Origin: Ferrithrix thermotolerans DSM 19514
GTDB lineage: Bacteria; Actinomycetota; Acidimicrobiia; Acidimicrobiales; Ilumatobacteraceae
Assembly: GCA_945861325.1 (NCBI GenBank)
Contig: CAMATY010000011.1
Span: 1-32,178 of the forward strand
Direction of reading: 5' to 3'
Length of the DNA: 32,178 nt
The notes under the pieces were generated by a model, which saw nothing but the letters and a program-made list of their open reading frames with translations, was not told the DNA's origin and ran no database searches. A program made the position numbers and the translations under genes. Below are positions 17,451-27,110 of this stretch, one piece after another (the stretch's first letter is position 1; each line of letters begins with the position of its first letter).

Positions 17451-19034
17451 TTAACGCTTGACGCGTTCTCGCATTCTTTTTTGAATTAGTTCGCGACGTT
17501 GTTGAAGTTCGCGATAAGTCAAACTATTGGTTTCTAGTTCGATGCCAAGTCCAGCTTTCACGCTGTCAAGGTTGATCTCAATTGCGTTGTGGTCAATACC
17601 TAATTCACGACCGAGTTGTTCGCCATGTCGCTGAGCAAACAGCATTGAGATCGCCGCAATCTCGCCGAGCAAGTCAAGGTCTGGCGCGAGACGAGAAATT
17701 GCACCATCAAGAAAAACCATGTTCTTGACATACAGCATTAATTCTTTTGGCATTCTTGCGCCGTATCCAAGAAGCGCTTTCATAATTCGTTGTACTTCTT
17801 TGACAAGTTCGTCAGCGGAGAGTTTTGTTGGATCAATTGGTGGACGATCTAGACCAAGATCAATAATCACTGCATCTAAGTCAGTATCCATTGGCAGAGC
17901 GCCAAGATCTCGCAACGCTGTGACTTGGCCCATGACGTCGTTCGTTGTTGCGCCAAGCATCAAGCGAAGAAATGCAAGACGGCGTGCGCCACTTAGTCGA
18001 CCGACGATGCCGAAATCTAATAGTGCAGTTCGGCCATCTTTCATTACAAATAAGTTTCCACCATGAAGGTCGCCATGAAATGCGCCGTGGATCATCGCAC
18101 CTTCCATAAACGCAATCATCCCTGTGCGAATAACTGCTTCGGTGTCTATGCCGGCATTTTTCATTCCGACGACATCGTCAAATTTGAATCCCTCAAGTCG
18201 TTCCATCACTAGAACGCGATGGGTGACGAGTTTTGGGTGTGGACGCGGAACGATGTAACCAGTTTGATTTAAGTCTTTAAGAATCTGCGCGATGTCGATC
18301 ATGTTGTCGGCTTCCATTCGGAAGTCAAGTTCTTCGACAATTGTCTCGGCAAACAGCTCAACAAGCGCGGGCGGATTAGCCAGCGCCGCGATTTTCAATC
18401 GGCCCACAAGGTGTGGCGCCAACCACGACATAACTTTCAAATCTTTTCGCACTAGTTGTTTGACGTTTGGACGTTGCACTTTGACCACAACCGTTTCGCC
18501 GGTTAGCAGGCGAGCCAGGTGAACTTGAGCGATTGATGCGGCAGCTAATGGAGTGGTTTCAAAGAGTGCAAAAGTATCGGCGATTTTCCCACCGAGGTCT
18601 TGCTCAACGACTTTGCGCACATCTGCAAATGACTCTGCCGGCACTTGATCTCGACAAAGTTTGAATTCATCAACAAGTTCGGTTGGAAATAATCCTTCTC
18701 CACTTGAAATTATTTGACCAAGTTTTATATACGTTGAGCCAAGTTTTTCTACTGCTTTGCGCATCCGCTTTGAAATATCAGTTCTTGAATCTTCTGCGCA
18801 AGCAAAGTGATTAAGTTTTTTGTGCCATAACCAAGGCAACAGTGCTGCAACGAGCGTGCGCATCACAACTAACAGGCGAAGCACAGGAGGTATTCGCGAA
18901 GGCTTGGTCAGCACAGGCACTTCTTTGCGCGCGGCCTGACGCAGAACGGGGGCAATAGCAAGCCAACTGATTTGGTCGCGGTCTAAAACCCAAGGTGGGT
19001 CATCGCTAAATGCGCCCCATTCAAGATCAGTCAT
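17451..19034 (-). CDS. ABC1/AarF/UbiB atypical kinase family protein
   Basis: [94 protein letters not shown]. Start set to the internal Met (MTDLEWG) at 19034 because the track start overlaps cysQ. Confidence 0.93.
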   Translation of the reverse strand: MTDLEWGAFSDDPPWVLDRDQISWLAIAPVLRQAARKEVPVLTKPSRIPPVLRLLVVMRTLVAALLPWLWHKKLNHFACAEDSRTDISKRMRKAVEKLGSTYIKLGQIISSGEGLFPTELVDEFKLCRDQVPAESFADVRKVVEQDLGGKIADTFALFETTPLAAASIAQVHLARLLTGETVVVKVQRPNVKQLVRKDLKVMSWLAPHLVGRLKIAALANPPALVELFAETIVEELDFRMEADNMIDIAQILKDLNQTGYIVPRPHPKLVTHRVLVMERLEGFKFDDVVGMKNAGIDTEAVIRTGMIAFMEGAMIHGAFHGDLHGGNLFVMKDGRTALLDFGIVGRLSGARRLAFLRLMLGATTNDVMGQVTALRDLGALPMDTDLDAVIIDLGLDRPPIDPTKLSADELVKEVQRIMKALLGYGARMPKELMLYVKNMVFLDGAISRLAPDLDLLGEIAAISMLFAQRHGEQLGRELGIDHNAIEINLDSVKAGLGIELETNSLTYRELQQRRELIQKRMRERVKR

Positions 19035-19050
19035 TGAGACAGTCTGCCGT

Positions 19051-19842
19051 TTAACGAGCAGATTTACGCAACGCGGCGAGCACTGGCTCAGCAAGATCGG
19101 CGCGACAGACAATTAAATCAGGTAGCCAAGTGTCGGCTTGATTGTAAATAAGTTCGCTTCCATCAATGCGACTCGTAAATAAACCTGCTGCGCGAGCAAC
19201 TGCAACAGGTGCAGCAGAGTCCCATTGATGTTGCCCGCCGGTGTGTAGATATATGTCACACTCACCGAGTACAACAGACATTGCTTTGGCGCCGGCTGAT
19301 CCGAGTCGCATTGCATCGCAGCCAAGTGCGTCGGCAACCAAAATTGCTTCGCGAGGTGTTCGTGTTCTCGACACCACAAGTCGCGGTGGGCCATCATGTT
19401 TCTCAGGAGTTTTATAAATTGGATCAGTTGACAGTGTTAATTCGATTGCCGGCAAACTCACAGCGCCTGCAACCAGTGCACCATCACTAGTTTCATTACT
19501 TTCCCATAGTGCGACATGCACAGCCCAGTCGTGTCGCTCAGGTTCGCTGAACTCTTGCGTGCCGTCAAGCGGATCAATTATCCAAACTCGTTTCGCAGAA
19601 AGTCGTGCGGTGTTATCAACTGCTTCTTCGCTCAGTACTGCGTCGTTGGGTCGATGTTCGCGAAGTTGCGACATCAAAAATTCTTGAGCCATTGCATCGC
19701 CAGCATCTTTTAGATCCCAGCCGTAGAAGCCTCTGCTTACGAGTTCTTTTCGTAATTTGACAAGACGCTTGCCAGTTTCGGTGGCTAAATATGTTGCGAA
19801 TTGCGCATCGTCTCGGTGTTTCAAATTTTCAGTGCTAGTCAA
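19051..19842 (-). CDS. cysQ: CysQ-like 3'(2'),5'-bisphosphate nucleotidase / inositol monophosphatase family
   Basis: 263 aa. AVLSEEAVDN, VWIIDPLDGTQEFSEP (DPLDGT metal site), HTGGQHQWDSAAPVAVARAAG. Confidence 0.85.
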   Translation of the reverse strand: MTSTENLKHRDDAQFATYLATETGKRLVKLRKELVSRGFYGWDLKDAGDAMAQEFLMSQLREHRPNDAVLSEEAVDNTARLSAKRVWIIDPLDGTQEFSEPERHDWAVHVALWESNETSDGALVAGAVSLPAIELTLSTDPIYKTPEKHDGPPRLVVSRTRTPREAILVADALGCDAMRLGSAGAKAMSVVLGECDIYLHTGGQHQWDSAAPVAVARAAGLFTSRIDGSELIYNQADTWLPDLIVCRADLAEPVLAALRKSAR

Positions 19843-20156
19843 GGTCGACGACCAAGTTTTGTCGCATCTCGAACAACTGAGCGCAGTGATGTTTCGTCAG
19901 TTCCCGATTTTACGAGCGCAGTAATTTTTCTCTCAAGCCGTTGTGCTTGTGCTTCGTTAAATACTTCAAGCTGCGTAGTAGATGCTGCAACTGTTGCGAT
20001 TAACAACACGATCGCCGCCACTGCCGTCGTTGCCCCAATTGTTGTAACTATTCCGACATTGTTACCAGCGATTGATGAGATGATCATGCCAGCGATGCCG
20101 AGCACAAAAATAACTGCACAAACGATTCGGATTCTGCGCAAAGCTGGTGTAGTCAT
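19839..20156 (-). CDS. Small membrane protein, two predicted TM segments
   Basis: MTTPALRRIRIVCAVIFVLGIAGMIISSIAGNNVGIVTTIGATTAVAAIVLLIATVAASTTQLEVFNEAQAQRLERKITALVKSGTDETSLRSVVRDATKLGRRP. 4-nt overlap with cysQ start. Confidence 0.7.
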   Translation of the reverse strand: MTTPALRRIRIVCAVIFVLGIAGMIISSIAGNNVGIVTTIGATTAVAAIVLLIATVAASTTQLEVFNEAQAQRLERKITALVKSGTDETSLRSVVRDATKLGRRP

Positions 20157-20160
20157 GTTC

Positions 20161-21840
20161 TTATTTTCGAGAAAGCGGCTTGTATTTAATTCGTTTTGGT
20201 TGATCAGCCGAGATACCGAGTTCTTTCTTGCGCCAAACTTCATAGTCAGAGAAGTTTCCTTCGAACCAGCGAACTTGGCTGTCTCCTTCAAAAGCCAAGA
20301 CATGCGTGGCAATGCGATCCAAGAACCAGCGATCGTGACTGATGACGACTACGCAACCAGGAAAACTTTCAAGTGCAGTTTCCAATGCCCGCAAAGTGTC
20401 AATATCGAGGTCATTAGTTGGTTCGTCTAACAGCAAAACATTGCCGGCATTTTTTAAAAGTTTTGCCAGGTGCACACGGTTTCGTTCGCCGCCTGAGAGA
20501 TCACCGACGCGTTTTTGCTGATCACTGCCCTTGAAGTTGAAACTCGCAACATATGCGCGACCGTTAATTTCGCGGTTACCGACTTTCATCACTTCTACAC
20601 CAGCGGTGATTTCTTCGTAAACAGAAGCGTCGGCGTTTAGTGTGTCGCGGCTTTGGTCAACATAACTAAGTGACACGGTGTCGCCAACTTTCACAGTTCC
20701 AGAATCTGGGCTCTCTTGCCCAGTGATCATTCGAAACAGAGTTGTCTTTCCTGCGCCGTTGGCACCAATAATTCCGACGATTCCGGCAGGTGGCAAATTA
20801 AATGTGAGATCTTCAATCAGCAATCGATCGTCATATCCCTTTGAAAGATTTTTGATTTCGATGACCACATCGCCTAATCGTGGTCCAGGTGGAATCGCGA
20901 TTTCTAGTTTGTTGTCGCCACGCTCAGCAGCCTGTGCTTCAGCGTGAAGTTTGTCGTATGCCGCAAGTCTGGCTTTACCTTTTGATTGTCGAGCCTTCGG
21001 CGCCATGCGCACCCACTCGAGTTCGCGTTGCAATGTGCGCCGACGAGTCTCGTTTGATTTTTCTTCTCGCCCGAGTCGCTCTTGTTTTTGTTCAAGCCAA
21101 CTTGTGTAGTTGCCCTCGAATGGAATGCCCTTGCCGCGGTCTAACTCAAGAATCCATTTTGCAACATTGTCCAAAAAATATCTGTCGTGAGTAATCGCAA
21201 CAACTGTGCCTGTGTATTCTTGCAAAAATCTTTCAAGCCAGTCGACACTCTCGGCATCTAAATGGTTCGTGGGCTCGTCTAGTAGCAATAAATCTGGACG
21301 ACTAAGTAGAAGTCTGCACAATGCAACGCGACGCCGCTCGCCACCTGAAAGTTTTATGACATCGCTGTCGTTAGGTGGACAGCGCAATGCATCCATTGCA
21401 ATTTCAACATTGCGTTCCAGGCTCCACGCATCGGCAGCATTGATTTTCGCTTCAAGCTTTGCTTGCAGTGCTCCAACTTTGTCAAAGTCGGCATCAGGCT
21501 CGGCCCACATCGCCGTCACTTTTTCGTACTCTGCCAACAGATCGCGAATTGGTGCGACTCCATCCATGACGTTGCCAAGGACATCTTTTGCTGGGTCAAG
21601 TTTTGGTTCTTGTTCAAGTAGCCCAACCGAAAAACCAGGCGTCAAGCGTGCTTCGCCAGTAAATTCGTCGTCAATACCTGCCATGATCTTGAGCAGGCTT
21701 GATTTTCCGCTGCCGTTTGAGCCGAGCACGCCGATTTTGGCGCCTGGGTAAAACGAAAGCGAAATATTTTCAAGCACAGTGCGGTCGGGCGGATAGAACC
21801 GTGCCAGTTTGTAACAGGTATAGATAAATTCAGCAGCCAT
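20161..21840 (-). CDS. ettA: Energy-dependent translational throttle protein EttA (ABC-F)
   Basis: 559 aa, two ABC domains: GSNGSGKSSLLKIM, LSGGERRRVALCRLLLSRPDLLLLDEPTNHLDAESVDWLE, GANGAGKTTLFRMI, LSGGERNRVHLAKLLKNAGNVLLLDEPTNDLDIDTLRALE. Confidence 0.95.
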   Translation of the reverse strand: MAAEFIYTCYKLARFYPPDRTVLENISLSFYPGAKIGVLGSNGSGKSSLLKIMAGIDDEFTGEARLTPGFSVGLLEQEPKLDPAKDVLGNVMDGVAPIRDLLAEYEKVTAMWAEPDADFDKVGALQAKLEAKINAADAWSLERNVEIAMDALRCPPNDSDVIKLSGGERRRVALCRLLLSRPDLLLLDEPTNHLDAESVDWLERFLQEYTGTVVAITHDRYFLDNVAKWILELDRGKGIPFEGNYTSWLEQKQERLGREEKSNETRRRTLQRELEWVRMAPKARQSKGKARLAAYDKLHAEAQAAERGDNKLEIAIPPGPRLGDVVIEIKNLSKGYDDRLLIEDLTFNLPPAGIVGIIGANGAGKTTLFRMITGQESPDSGTVKVGDTVSLSYVDQSRDTLNADASVYEEITAGVEVMKVGNREINGRAYVASFNFKGSDQQKRVGDLSGGERNRVHLAKLLKNAGNVLLLDEPTNDLDIDTLRALETALESFPGCVVVISHDRWFLDRIATHVLAFEGDSQVRWFEGNFSDYEVWRKKELGISADQPKRIKYKPLSRK

Positions 21841-21941
21841 AAGACATATAACCTACTCGCCGAGAAGTCGTGCTAGTTTTTTCGTGTTATTTTAGTTTGT
21901 TAAAACTAATTGAGATCTAGTCAAATTCAAAAGGAGAAATA

Positions 21942-22676
21942 ATGGAACTTTTAACTCAGGCGTACATCGGAGATTTTTTGTTTAGGTATCTGCACACTGC
22001 TGTGGGTATTACTTGGATTGGTTTGTTGTATTACTTCAATCTTGTGCAGGTTCCTGCGCTTGCTGCTTATGGAGATGAGGGCAAGGCCCGAATGTTGACT
22101 CTTGACAAAATTGCGCGTCGTGCGTTGTGGTGGTTTCGTTGGGCTGCAATTGCAACTTTAGTAACAGGTTTGTTGATCACCGGTCTAATCAAGGATTACT
22201 GGCAACAGAACAATGCGCACAATATGACAATTTCACTCGGCATGATTTATGGAACCTTGATGGCCGCCAATGTGTGGATGATCATTTGGAAGAATCAAAA
22301 AGTTGTTCTTGCGAACGCTGTCAATGTTTTGGGTGGCGCTGCTGCTGACCCTGCTGCTGCTGGCGCTGGTCGAAAAGCGTTGCTCGCTTCGCGTCAGAAC
22401 TTTATTTTCTCATTCTCGATGCTGTGGTTCATGGTTGGTTCTGTGCACTTCTACGGCTCGGCTTTCGGCGATGCAACACAAAGTAATGCGATGACTTTGT
22501 TGATCATCGGTGTCGTGCTTGGTGCAATCTTGCAGATCAATGCTCTTGGAATGCTCGGTGGTACTGCAGCAACAAACAAGTTGCTATGGCCATATGAGTC
22601 GCATAAGAACGCGATGATCACGGGCGGTGTTTTGTGGCTCATCCTTTGGGTTGCTTCAGAGGTACTTCTTAAATAA
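21942..22676 (+). CDS. Urate hydroxylase PuuD-like (DUF989) membrane protein lacking the cytochrome c domain
   Basis: 244 aa, multi-TM. FLFRYLHTAVGITWIGLLYYFNLVQVPALAAYGDEGKARM resembles the PuuD membrane domain. Strong SD AAAAGGAGAAATA before the ATG. Confidence 0.8.
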   Translation: MELLTQAYIGDFLFRYLHTAVGITWIGLLYYFNLVQVPALAAYGDEGKARMLTLDKIARRALWWFRWAAIATLVTGLLITGLIKDYWQQNNAHNMTISLGMIYGTLMAANVWMIIWKNQKVVLANAVNVLGGAAADPAAAGAGRKALLASRQNFIFSFSMLWFMVGSVHFYGSAFGDATQSNAMTLLIIGVVLGAILQINALGMLGGTAATNKLLWPYESHKNAMITGGVLWLILWVASEVLLK

Positions 22677-22677
22677 T

Positions 22678-22690
22678 TATCGTTACGATA
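22678..22690 (+). promoter_or_regulatory. 13-nt palindrome directly upstream of kgd
   Basis: TATCGT-T-ACGATA, lying in the 20-nt gap between the PuuD-like stop and the kgd ATG (22697). Confidence 0.5.
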
Positions 22691-22696
22691 TAAACG

Positions 22697-25600
22697 ATGG
22701 CTGATCGGTCTAACACCGAAGACTTTGGTGCTAACTCTTGGTTAGTCGAAGAGATGTACGAGAGGTATTGCGACGAACCTGAAAGTTTGTCGCCAGCATG
22801 GCTAGATTTCTTTAGTGACTACAAGCCAGTCGGATCACCAAAAACTGATCCGACTGGCGAGTTAGTTCGGCTAGTTACTGAAAATTTCGAAATTGAGTCT
22901 CAAGCAGGCGTGAAGTCGGCTGATAAAACAGTAGAGAATGTGTCTCAGGTTAAGCAAAGCGTTGCAACTTCGAATCCAGCAGTTGCGCAAAAGCCTGATA
23001 CTAAGTTGCAGGCAATTCAAACGCCACTTGAAATAGTTGCGCCAGAACCTTTGCGCGGAGTCTCGGCGGTTATTGCAGCGAATATGCAATCAAGTCTTGA
23101 AGTGCCAACTGCGACGAGTGTGCGCCAAGTACCAGCGAAACTTCTTGAAGTTAATCGAAAAGTGATCAATGGTTATCGCGGTCGCAGTGGCGAAAGCAAA
23201 GTCAGTTTTACGCACTTGATTGGCTATGCAATAGTTCGCGCAATCGCAGATTCGACTCCGAGCATGAAGCATGTGTTTTCGGTTGATGATCAAGGCAAAC
23301 CACAAATTCAAAAATTTAATCACGTGAATATGGGTTTGGCGGTTGACGTCGACAAAGGTAACGGGCTACGAAGTCTTGTTGTTCCGGTTTTACGTAATGC
23401 CGACACTCTTGATTTCTTCGGATTTCTGCTTGCATATGAAGACATCATTCGTAAAGTAAGGGCGAACAAACTGAGTCTTGAAGATTTCAAAGGCGCAAAC
23501 ATCAGCCTGACAAATCCCGGCACAATCGGAACTCAACAATCTGTACCTCGTTTAATGGTCGGGCAAGGTGTCATCGTCGGTGTTGGGTCAATTGACTATC
23601 CGGCAGAATTTCAAGGCAGCGATCAGCGAACACTTGGTCGACTCGGTGTTTCAAAAGTTGTGACGATTACGAGCACATATGACCACCGAATTATTCAAGG
23701 TGCTGAGAGTGGACGATTCTTGAAATATGTTCATGAACTGTTGATTGGCGAGCATAATTTTTATGCTGATGTATTCAGTAGTTTGGGCGTTCCATATCAG
23801 GCTGTGCAATGGCGCGAAGACTCAAATTCACTTGACAGCGAAGATGCATTATTAGAAAAACAAATGCAAATCGCAACTCTGATTCGAGTACATCGTGTTC
23901 GTGGTCATTTGATCGCTGATCTTGATCCATTGCATTGGCGCGCACCCGAAATGCCACGTGAACTTGACCCGGCAACTTATGGTCTGACGCTTTGGGATTT
24001 GGATCGTGAATTTTTGACAGGAGGCGTCGGCGGAGTAAGTCGTTCAACGCTGGGTGAATTATTGGGCGTGTTGCGCGATGCTTACTGTCGAACTATTGGT
24101 GTTGAGTACATGCATATTCACTCGACCGAAGAACAGCGTTGGATTCAAGAGCGATTTGAAGGTCATGGAGTAGGCGAACACGTTGTTGATCAACATCGCG
24201 TGCTTGAACGCCTTAATGCAGCCGAAGCATTTGAGCGGTTTCTAGCCACAAAGTATGTAGGCACCAAACGATTTGGACTTGAAGGTGCAGAATCACTGAT
24301 CCCGATGCTTGATGTGATTCTTTCATCATCGGCAGATAGCAAAATGCATTCGGCGGTGATTGGTGCTATGCATCGTGGTCGTCTGAACGTGTTGGCAAAC
24401 ATCATGGGCAAGAACCTAGAAGAAATCTTTGAAGAATTTGAAGATTATATTGACCCATCTTCGGTACAAGGTTCTGGTGACGTCAAATATCACCTTGGAA
24501 GCGTCGGGGTTTTTTCTTCACCAAAGGGTGGTTTGCTACCTATTGAGTTGTCCGCTAATCCGAGTCATCTAGAAACAGTTGGGCCAGTGGTATTAGGGAT
24601 GGTTCGATCGGCGCAAGACAGGATTGAGCCGCCTCTCTCATTTAGCGTCTTGCCACTTTTGTTGCACGGTGACGCAGCATTTGCCGGACAGGGTGTCGTC
24701 GCCGAGGCGTTTGCAATGAGCGATACAAGTGGATATCGCGTTGGTGGAAGTGTACATATTATCGTTAACAATCAAATTGGTTTTACTACGTCACCGCAGT
24801 ATGCGCGTTCTTCAAAGTATCCAAGTGATGTTGCCAAGACGGTTCAGGCGCCGATCTTTCATGTCAACGGTGATGACCCTGAAGCATGCGTGCGAGTTGC
24901 ACAACTCGCGTTTGAATATCGTCAAGAGTTTCACAAAGATGTCGTTATTGACATGATTTGTTACCGCCGATTTGGGCACAACGAAGGTGATGATCCGAGT
25001 TACACACAGCCTTTGATGTACAAAGCAATCGCCGAACGTCGAAGTGTGCGCAAACTTTATGTTGAGACTCTCGTAAAACGTGGAGATATCACGCTCGATG
25101 AGGCGGAGCAAGCACTCTCTGACTATCAAGGCAAATTGCAAGGAGCGTTGGATGCTGCCCGTGCCGCTAAACCGGCCCCGATAAAAGTACCGCCGCCGCC
25201 GAAGCCTATTGGTGTGGTTCCACACGTTGAGACTGGAGTTGAGCGTTCAACTCTGGATGGAATTTTTAATCACTTGTCGGCGTACCCGCCAGACTTTACT
25301 GCTCATCCAAAACTTGTGAGACAGTTTGCGCTTCGTGCTGAACTTTACAATTCGCAACAAGATGTTGATTGGGCGACTGCTGAAGCTCTGGCTTTTGGAT
25401 CACTTGTGATTGAGGGGACACCAGTGCGACTCATGGGTGAAGACGCACGTCGCGGCACTTTTAGTCAACGCCATTCAACGCTGGTTGATTACAACAATGA
25501 ACAGCGTTGGGTCCCAATCAATACATTGCCGAACGGTAAGGCGCGATTTTGGGTTTATGACTCTTTGCTTTCTGAATACGCGGCTCTCGGATTTGAATAT

Positions 25601-26395
25601 GGATATGCGCAGTCAAACGCTGATGCATTGGTGATGTGGGAGGCGCAGTTTGGAGACTTCGTGAACGGCGCGCAGATCGTGATCGACCAATACATTGTCG
25701 CAGCCGAAGATAAATGGGGACAGCAAAATGGTTTAGTTATGTTGCTTCCGCACGGATATGAGGGGCAAGGACCTGAACATTCTTCAGCACGACTTGAGCG
25801 ATTTTTGCAAATGTGTGCAGAAGACAACATTCAAGTTTGTTATCCGACAACTGCTGCCCAATATTTTCATATGTTGCGCCGTCAAGTACGCCGTGATTTC
25901 CGAAAGCCACTCGTCGTGATGACTCCAAAGCAACCGCTCAGAATGAAAGAGAGTAGGTCGTTGGTCAGCGAACTTACTTCGGGAAGCTTTCAAGAGATTC
26001 TTGATGATCCCACAGTTAGTGATAGAGAACGTATCACTCGAGTTGTTTTATGCACTGGGAAAGTCGCCTGGGACATAATGGGTGAGCGCAACAAGCGAAA
26101 TGCATTTGTTGCAGTGGTTCGTATTGAGCAGTTGTATCCGTTTCCAATTGCAGGTCTAAACGAAATACTCTCGCGCTATCCGAATGCAAAACAAGTTGTG
26201 TGGGTGCAAGAAGAGCCAGAGAATATGGGTGCATGGCGCTTCGTTGATGACATTGTTTGGTGCATTAAGAGCCAAGGCTTTGAGTGGCGTCATGTCGCCC
26301 GCTTTGAATCAGGAAGTCCTGCGACCGGATCAAAGACGATACATGACCAAGAATTAGCCAGCCTGCTTGAAAAAACCTTTGCCGACTGGCAATAA
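22697..26395 (+). CDS. kgd: Multifunctional 2-oxoglutarate decarboxylase/dehydrogenase (E1 with fused E2o succinyltransferase domain)
   Basis: 1232 aa. E1 N-terminal helix NSWLVEEMYERYCDEPESLSPAWLDFFSDY; E2-like VPAKLLEVNRKVINGY...VSFTHLIGYAIVRAI...TNPGTIGTQQSVPRLM...STYDHRIIQGAESG; E1 body GLEGAESLIPMLD, HRGRLNVLANIMGK, RRFGHNEGDDPSYTQPLMY, LLPHGYEGQGPEHSSARLER. Confidence 0.97.
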   Translation: MADRSNTEDFGANSWLVEEMYERYCDEPESLSPAWLDFFSDYKPVGSPKTDPTGELVRLVTENFEIESQAGVKSADKTVENVSQVKQSVATSNPAVAQKPDTKLQAIQTPLEIVAPEPLRGVSAVIAANMQSSLEVPTATSVRQVPAKLLEVNRKVINGYRGRSGESKVSFTHLIGYAIVRAIADSTPSMKHVFSVDDQGKPQIQKFNHVNMGLAVDVDKGNGLRSLVVPVLRNADTLDFFGFLLAYEDIIRKVRANKLSLEDFKGANISLTNPGTIGTQQSVPRLMVGQGVIVGVGSIDYPAEFQGSDQRTLGRLGVSKVVTITSTYDHRIIQGAESGRFLKYVHELLIGEHNFYADVFSSLGVPYQAVQWREDSNSLDSEDALLEKQMQIATLIRVHRVRGHLIADLDPLHWRAPEMPRELDPATYGLTLWDLDREFLTGGVGGVSRSTLGELLGVLRDAYCRTIGVEYMHIHSTEEQRWIQERFEGHGVGEHVVDQHRVLERLNAAEAFERFLATKYVGTKRFGLEGAESLIPMLDVILSSSADSKMHSAVIGAMHRGRLNVLANIMGKNLEEIFEEFEDYIDPSSVQGSGDVKYHLGSVGVFSSPKGGLLPIELSANPSHLETVGPVVLGMVRSAQDRIEPPLSFSVLPLLLHGDAAFAGQGVVAEAFAMSDTSGYRVGGSVHIIVNNQIGFTTSPQYARSSKYPSDVAKTVQAPIFHVNGDDPEACVRVAQLAFEYRQEFHKDVVIDMICYRRFGHNEGDDPSYTQPLMYKAIAERRSVRKLYVETLVKRGDITLDEAEQALSDYQGKLQGALDAARAAKPAPIKVPPPPKPIGVVPHVETGVERSTLDGIFNHLSAYPPDFTAHPKLVRQFALRAELYNSQQDVDWATAEALAFGSLVIEGTPVRLMGEDARRGTFSQRHSTLVDYNNEQRWVPINTLPNGKARFWVYDSLLSEYAALGFEYGYAQSNADALVMWEAQFGDFVNGAQIVIDQYIVAAEDKWGQQNGLVMLLPHGYEGQGPEHSSARLERFLQMCAEDNIQVCYPTTAAQYFHMLRRQVRRDFRKPLVVMTPKQPLRMKESRSLVSELTSGSFQEILDDPTVSDRERITRVVLCTGKVAWDIMGERNKRNAFVAVVRIEQLYPFPIAGLNEILSRYPNAKQVVWVQEEPENMGAWRFVDDIVWCIKSQGFEWRHVARFESGSPATGSKTIHDQELASLLEKTFADWQ
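22825..22858 (+). repeat. Perfect 13-bp inverted repeat inside kgd coding sequence
   Basis: GCCAGTCGGATCA (22825-22837) - CCAAAAAC loop - TGATCCGACTGGC (22846-22858), no mismatch. Confidence 0.95.
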
Positions 26396-26409
26396 AAATT
26401 AATCTAGAA

Positions 26410-26423
26410 GAGTTGTAAAACTC
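26410..26423. terminator. Possible weak terminator hairpin between convergent kgd and F420 oxidoreductase genes
   Basis: GAGTT-gtaa-AACTC inverted repeat overlapping the reverse-gene stop codon. Short stem, no clear U-tract on the kgd strand. Confidence 0.3.
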
Positions 26424-26946
26424 AGCCTGGTTCGCCGAATGTAGCGATGCTGTCAACCTTGCAGACGAAAAGCACTCGTCGCTCATTGATTGACGGGTCA
26501 CGCAATCCGTATTCTTCGCCTTGGCCGACGTACTTCTTCCAAATTCGATTCAACTGTGAAGTCACCCACGCGCCTTCTTTTGCATCGTCTTCTAAAATTT
26601 CACGCTCAACTGTTACCTTCATGCTCATCCAGTGGTACATGTTGGCTGGGTTGACGATGACGATGGTGATTTTCGGTGTTTTGCGAATCCATTTTGTCTT
26701 AGTGCGATGTGAAGCAACATTTACTAAAACTTTGTCGCCATCGTAGTCAAACCACATTGGCGTTAGATTTGGTCGACCGTCAGAACCCATTACAGCCATA
26801 ACGCAAGCGAATGGTTTGTCCATCAACATTTTATATTTTGGGTCAATGTCGGCGATCGAGTTGACAGTGGTCCGGTCTCCGACTGCAAACTGACCGGCTT
26901 GTAAGCCGTTTGCTACGTCGCGAAACTTAGCGAGTTTGATTCCCAT
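26422..26946 (-). CDS. PPOX-class F420-dependent oxidoreductase / pyridoxamine 5'-phosphate oxidase family
   Basis: 174 aa. FACVMAVMGSDGRPNLTPMWFDYDGDKVLVNVASHRTKTKWIRKTPKITIVIVNPANMYHWMSMKVTVE. Confidence 0.88.
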   Translation of the reverse strand: MGIKLAKFRDVANGLQAGQFAVGDRTTVNSIADIDPKYKMLMDKPFACVMAVMGSDGRPNLTPMWFDYDGDKVLVNVASHRTKTKWIRKTPKITIVIVNPANMYHWMSMKVTVEREILEDDAKEGAWVTSQLNRIWKKYVGQGEEYGLRDPSINERRVLFVCKVDSIATFGEPG

Positions 26947-27110
26947 ATGTTTGTTCCCCTTTGAATCGTTGACAGATTTTTTAAAACATTAGTTCATAAA
27001 TTTTAAGTTTGCAAAAATCAGCTATTTAGCGATGAGTAGACTCACCGACGTGATGGCTCAAGCTAAGTATTCACGAAAGTTTCTATTGTTTGGACGCTGC
27101 AATTAGGTCG

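Noticed and set aside
22697-26395. Large fusion of E2-like and E1 domains as a novel architecture
   Set aside because: This is the established Kgd/OdhA-type arrangement of Actinobacteria (Mycobacterium, Corynebacterium).
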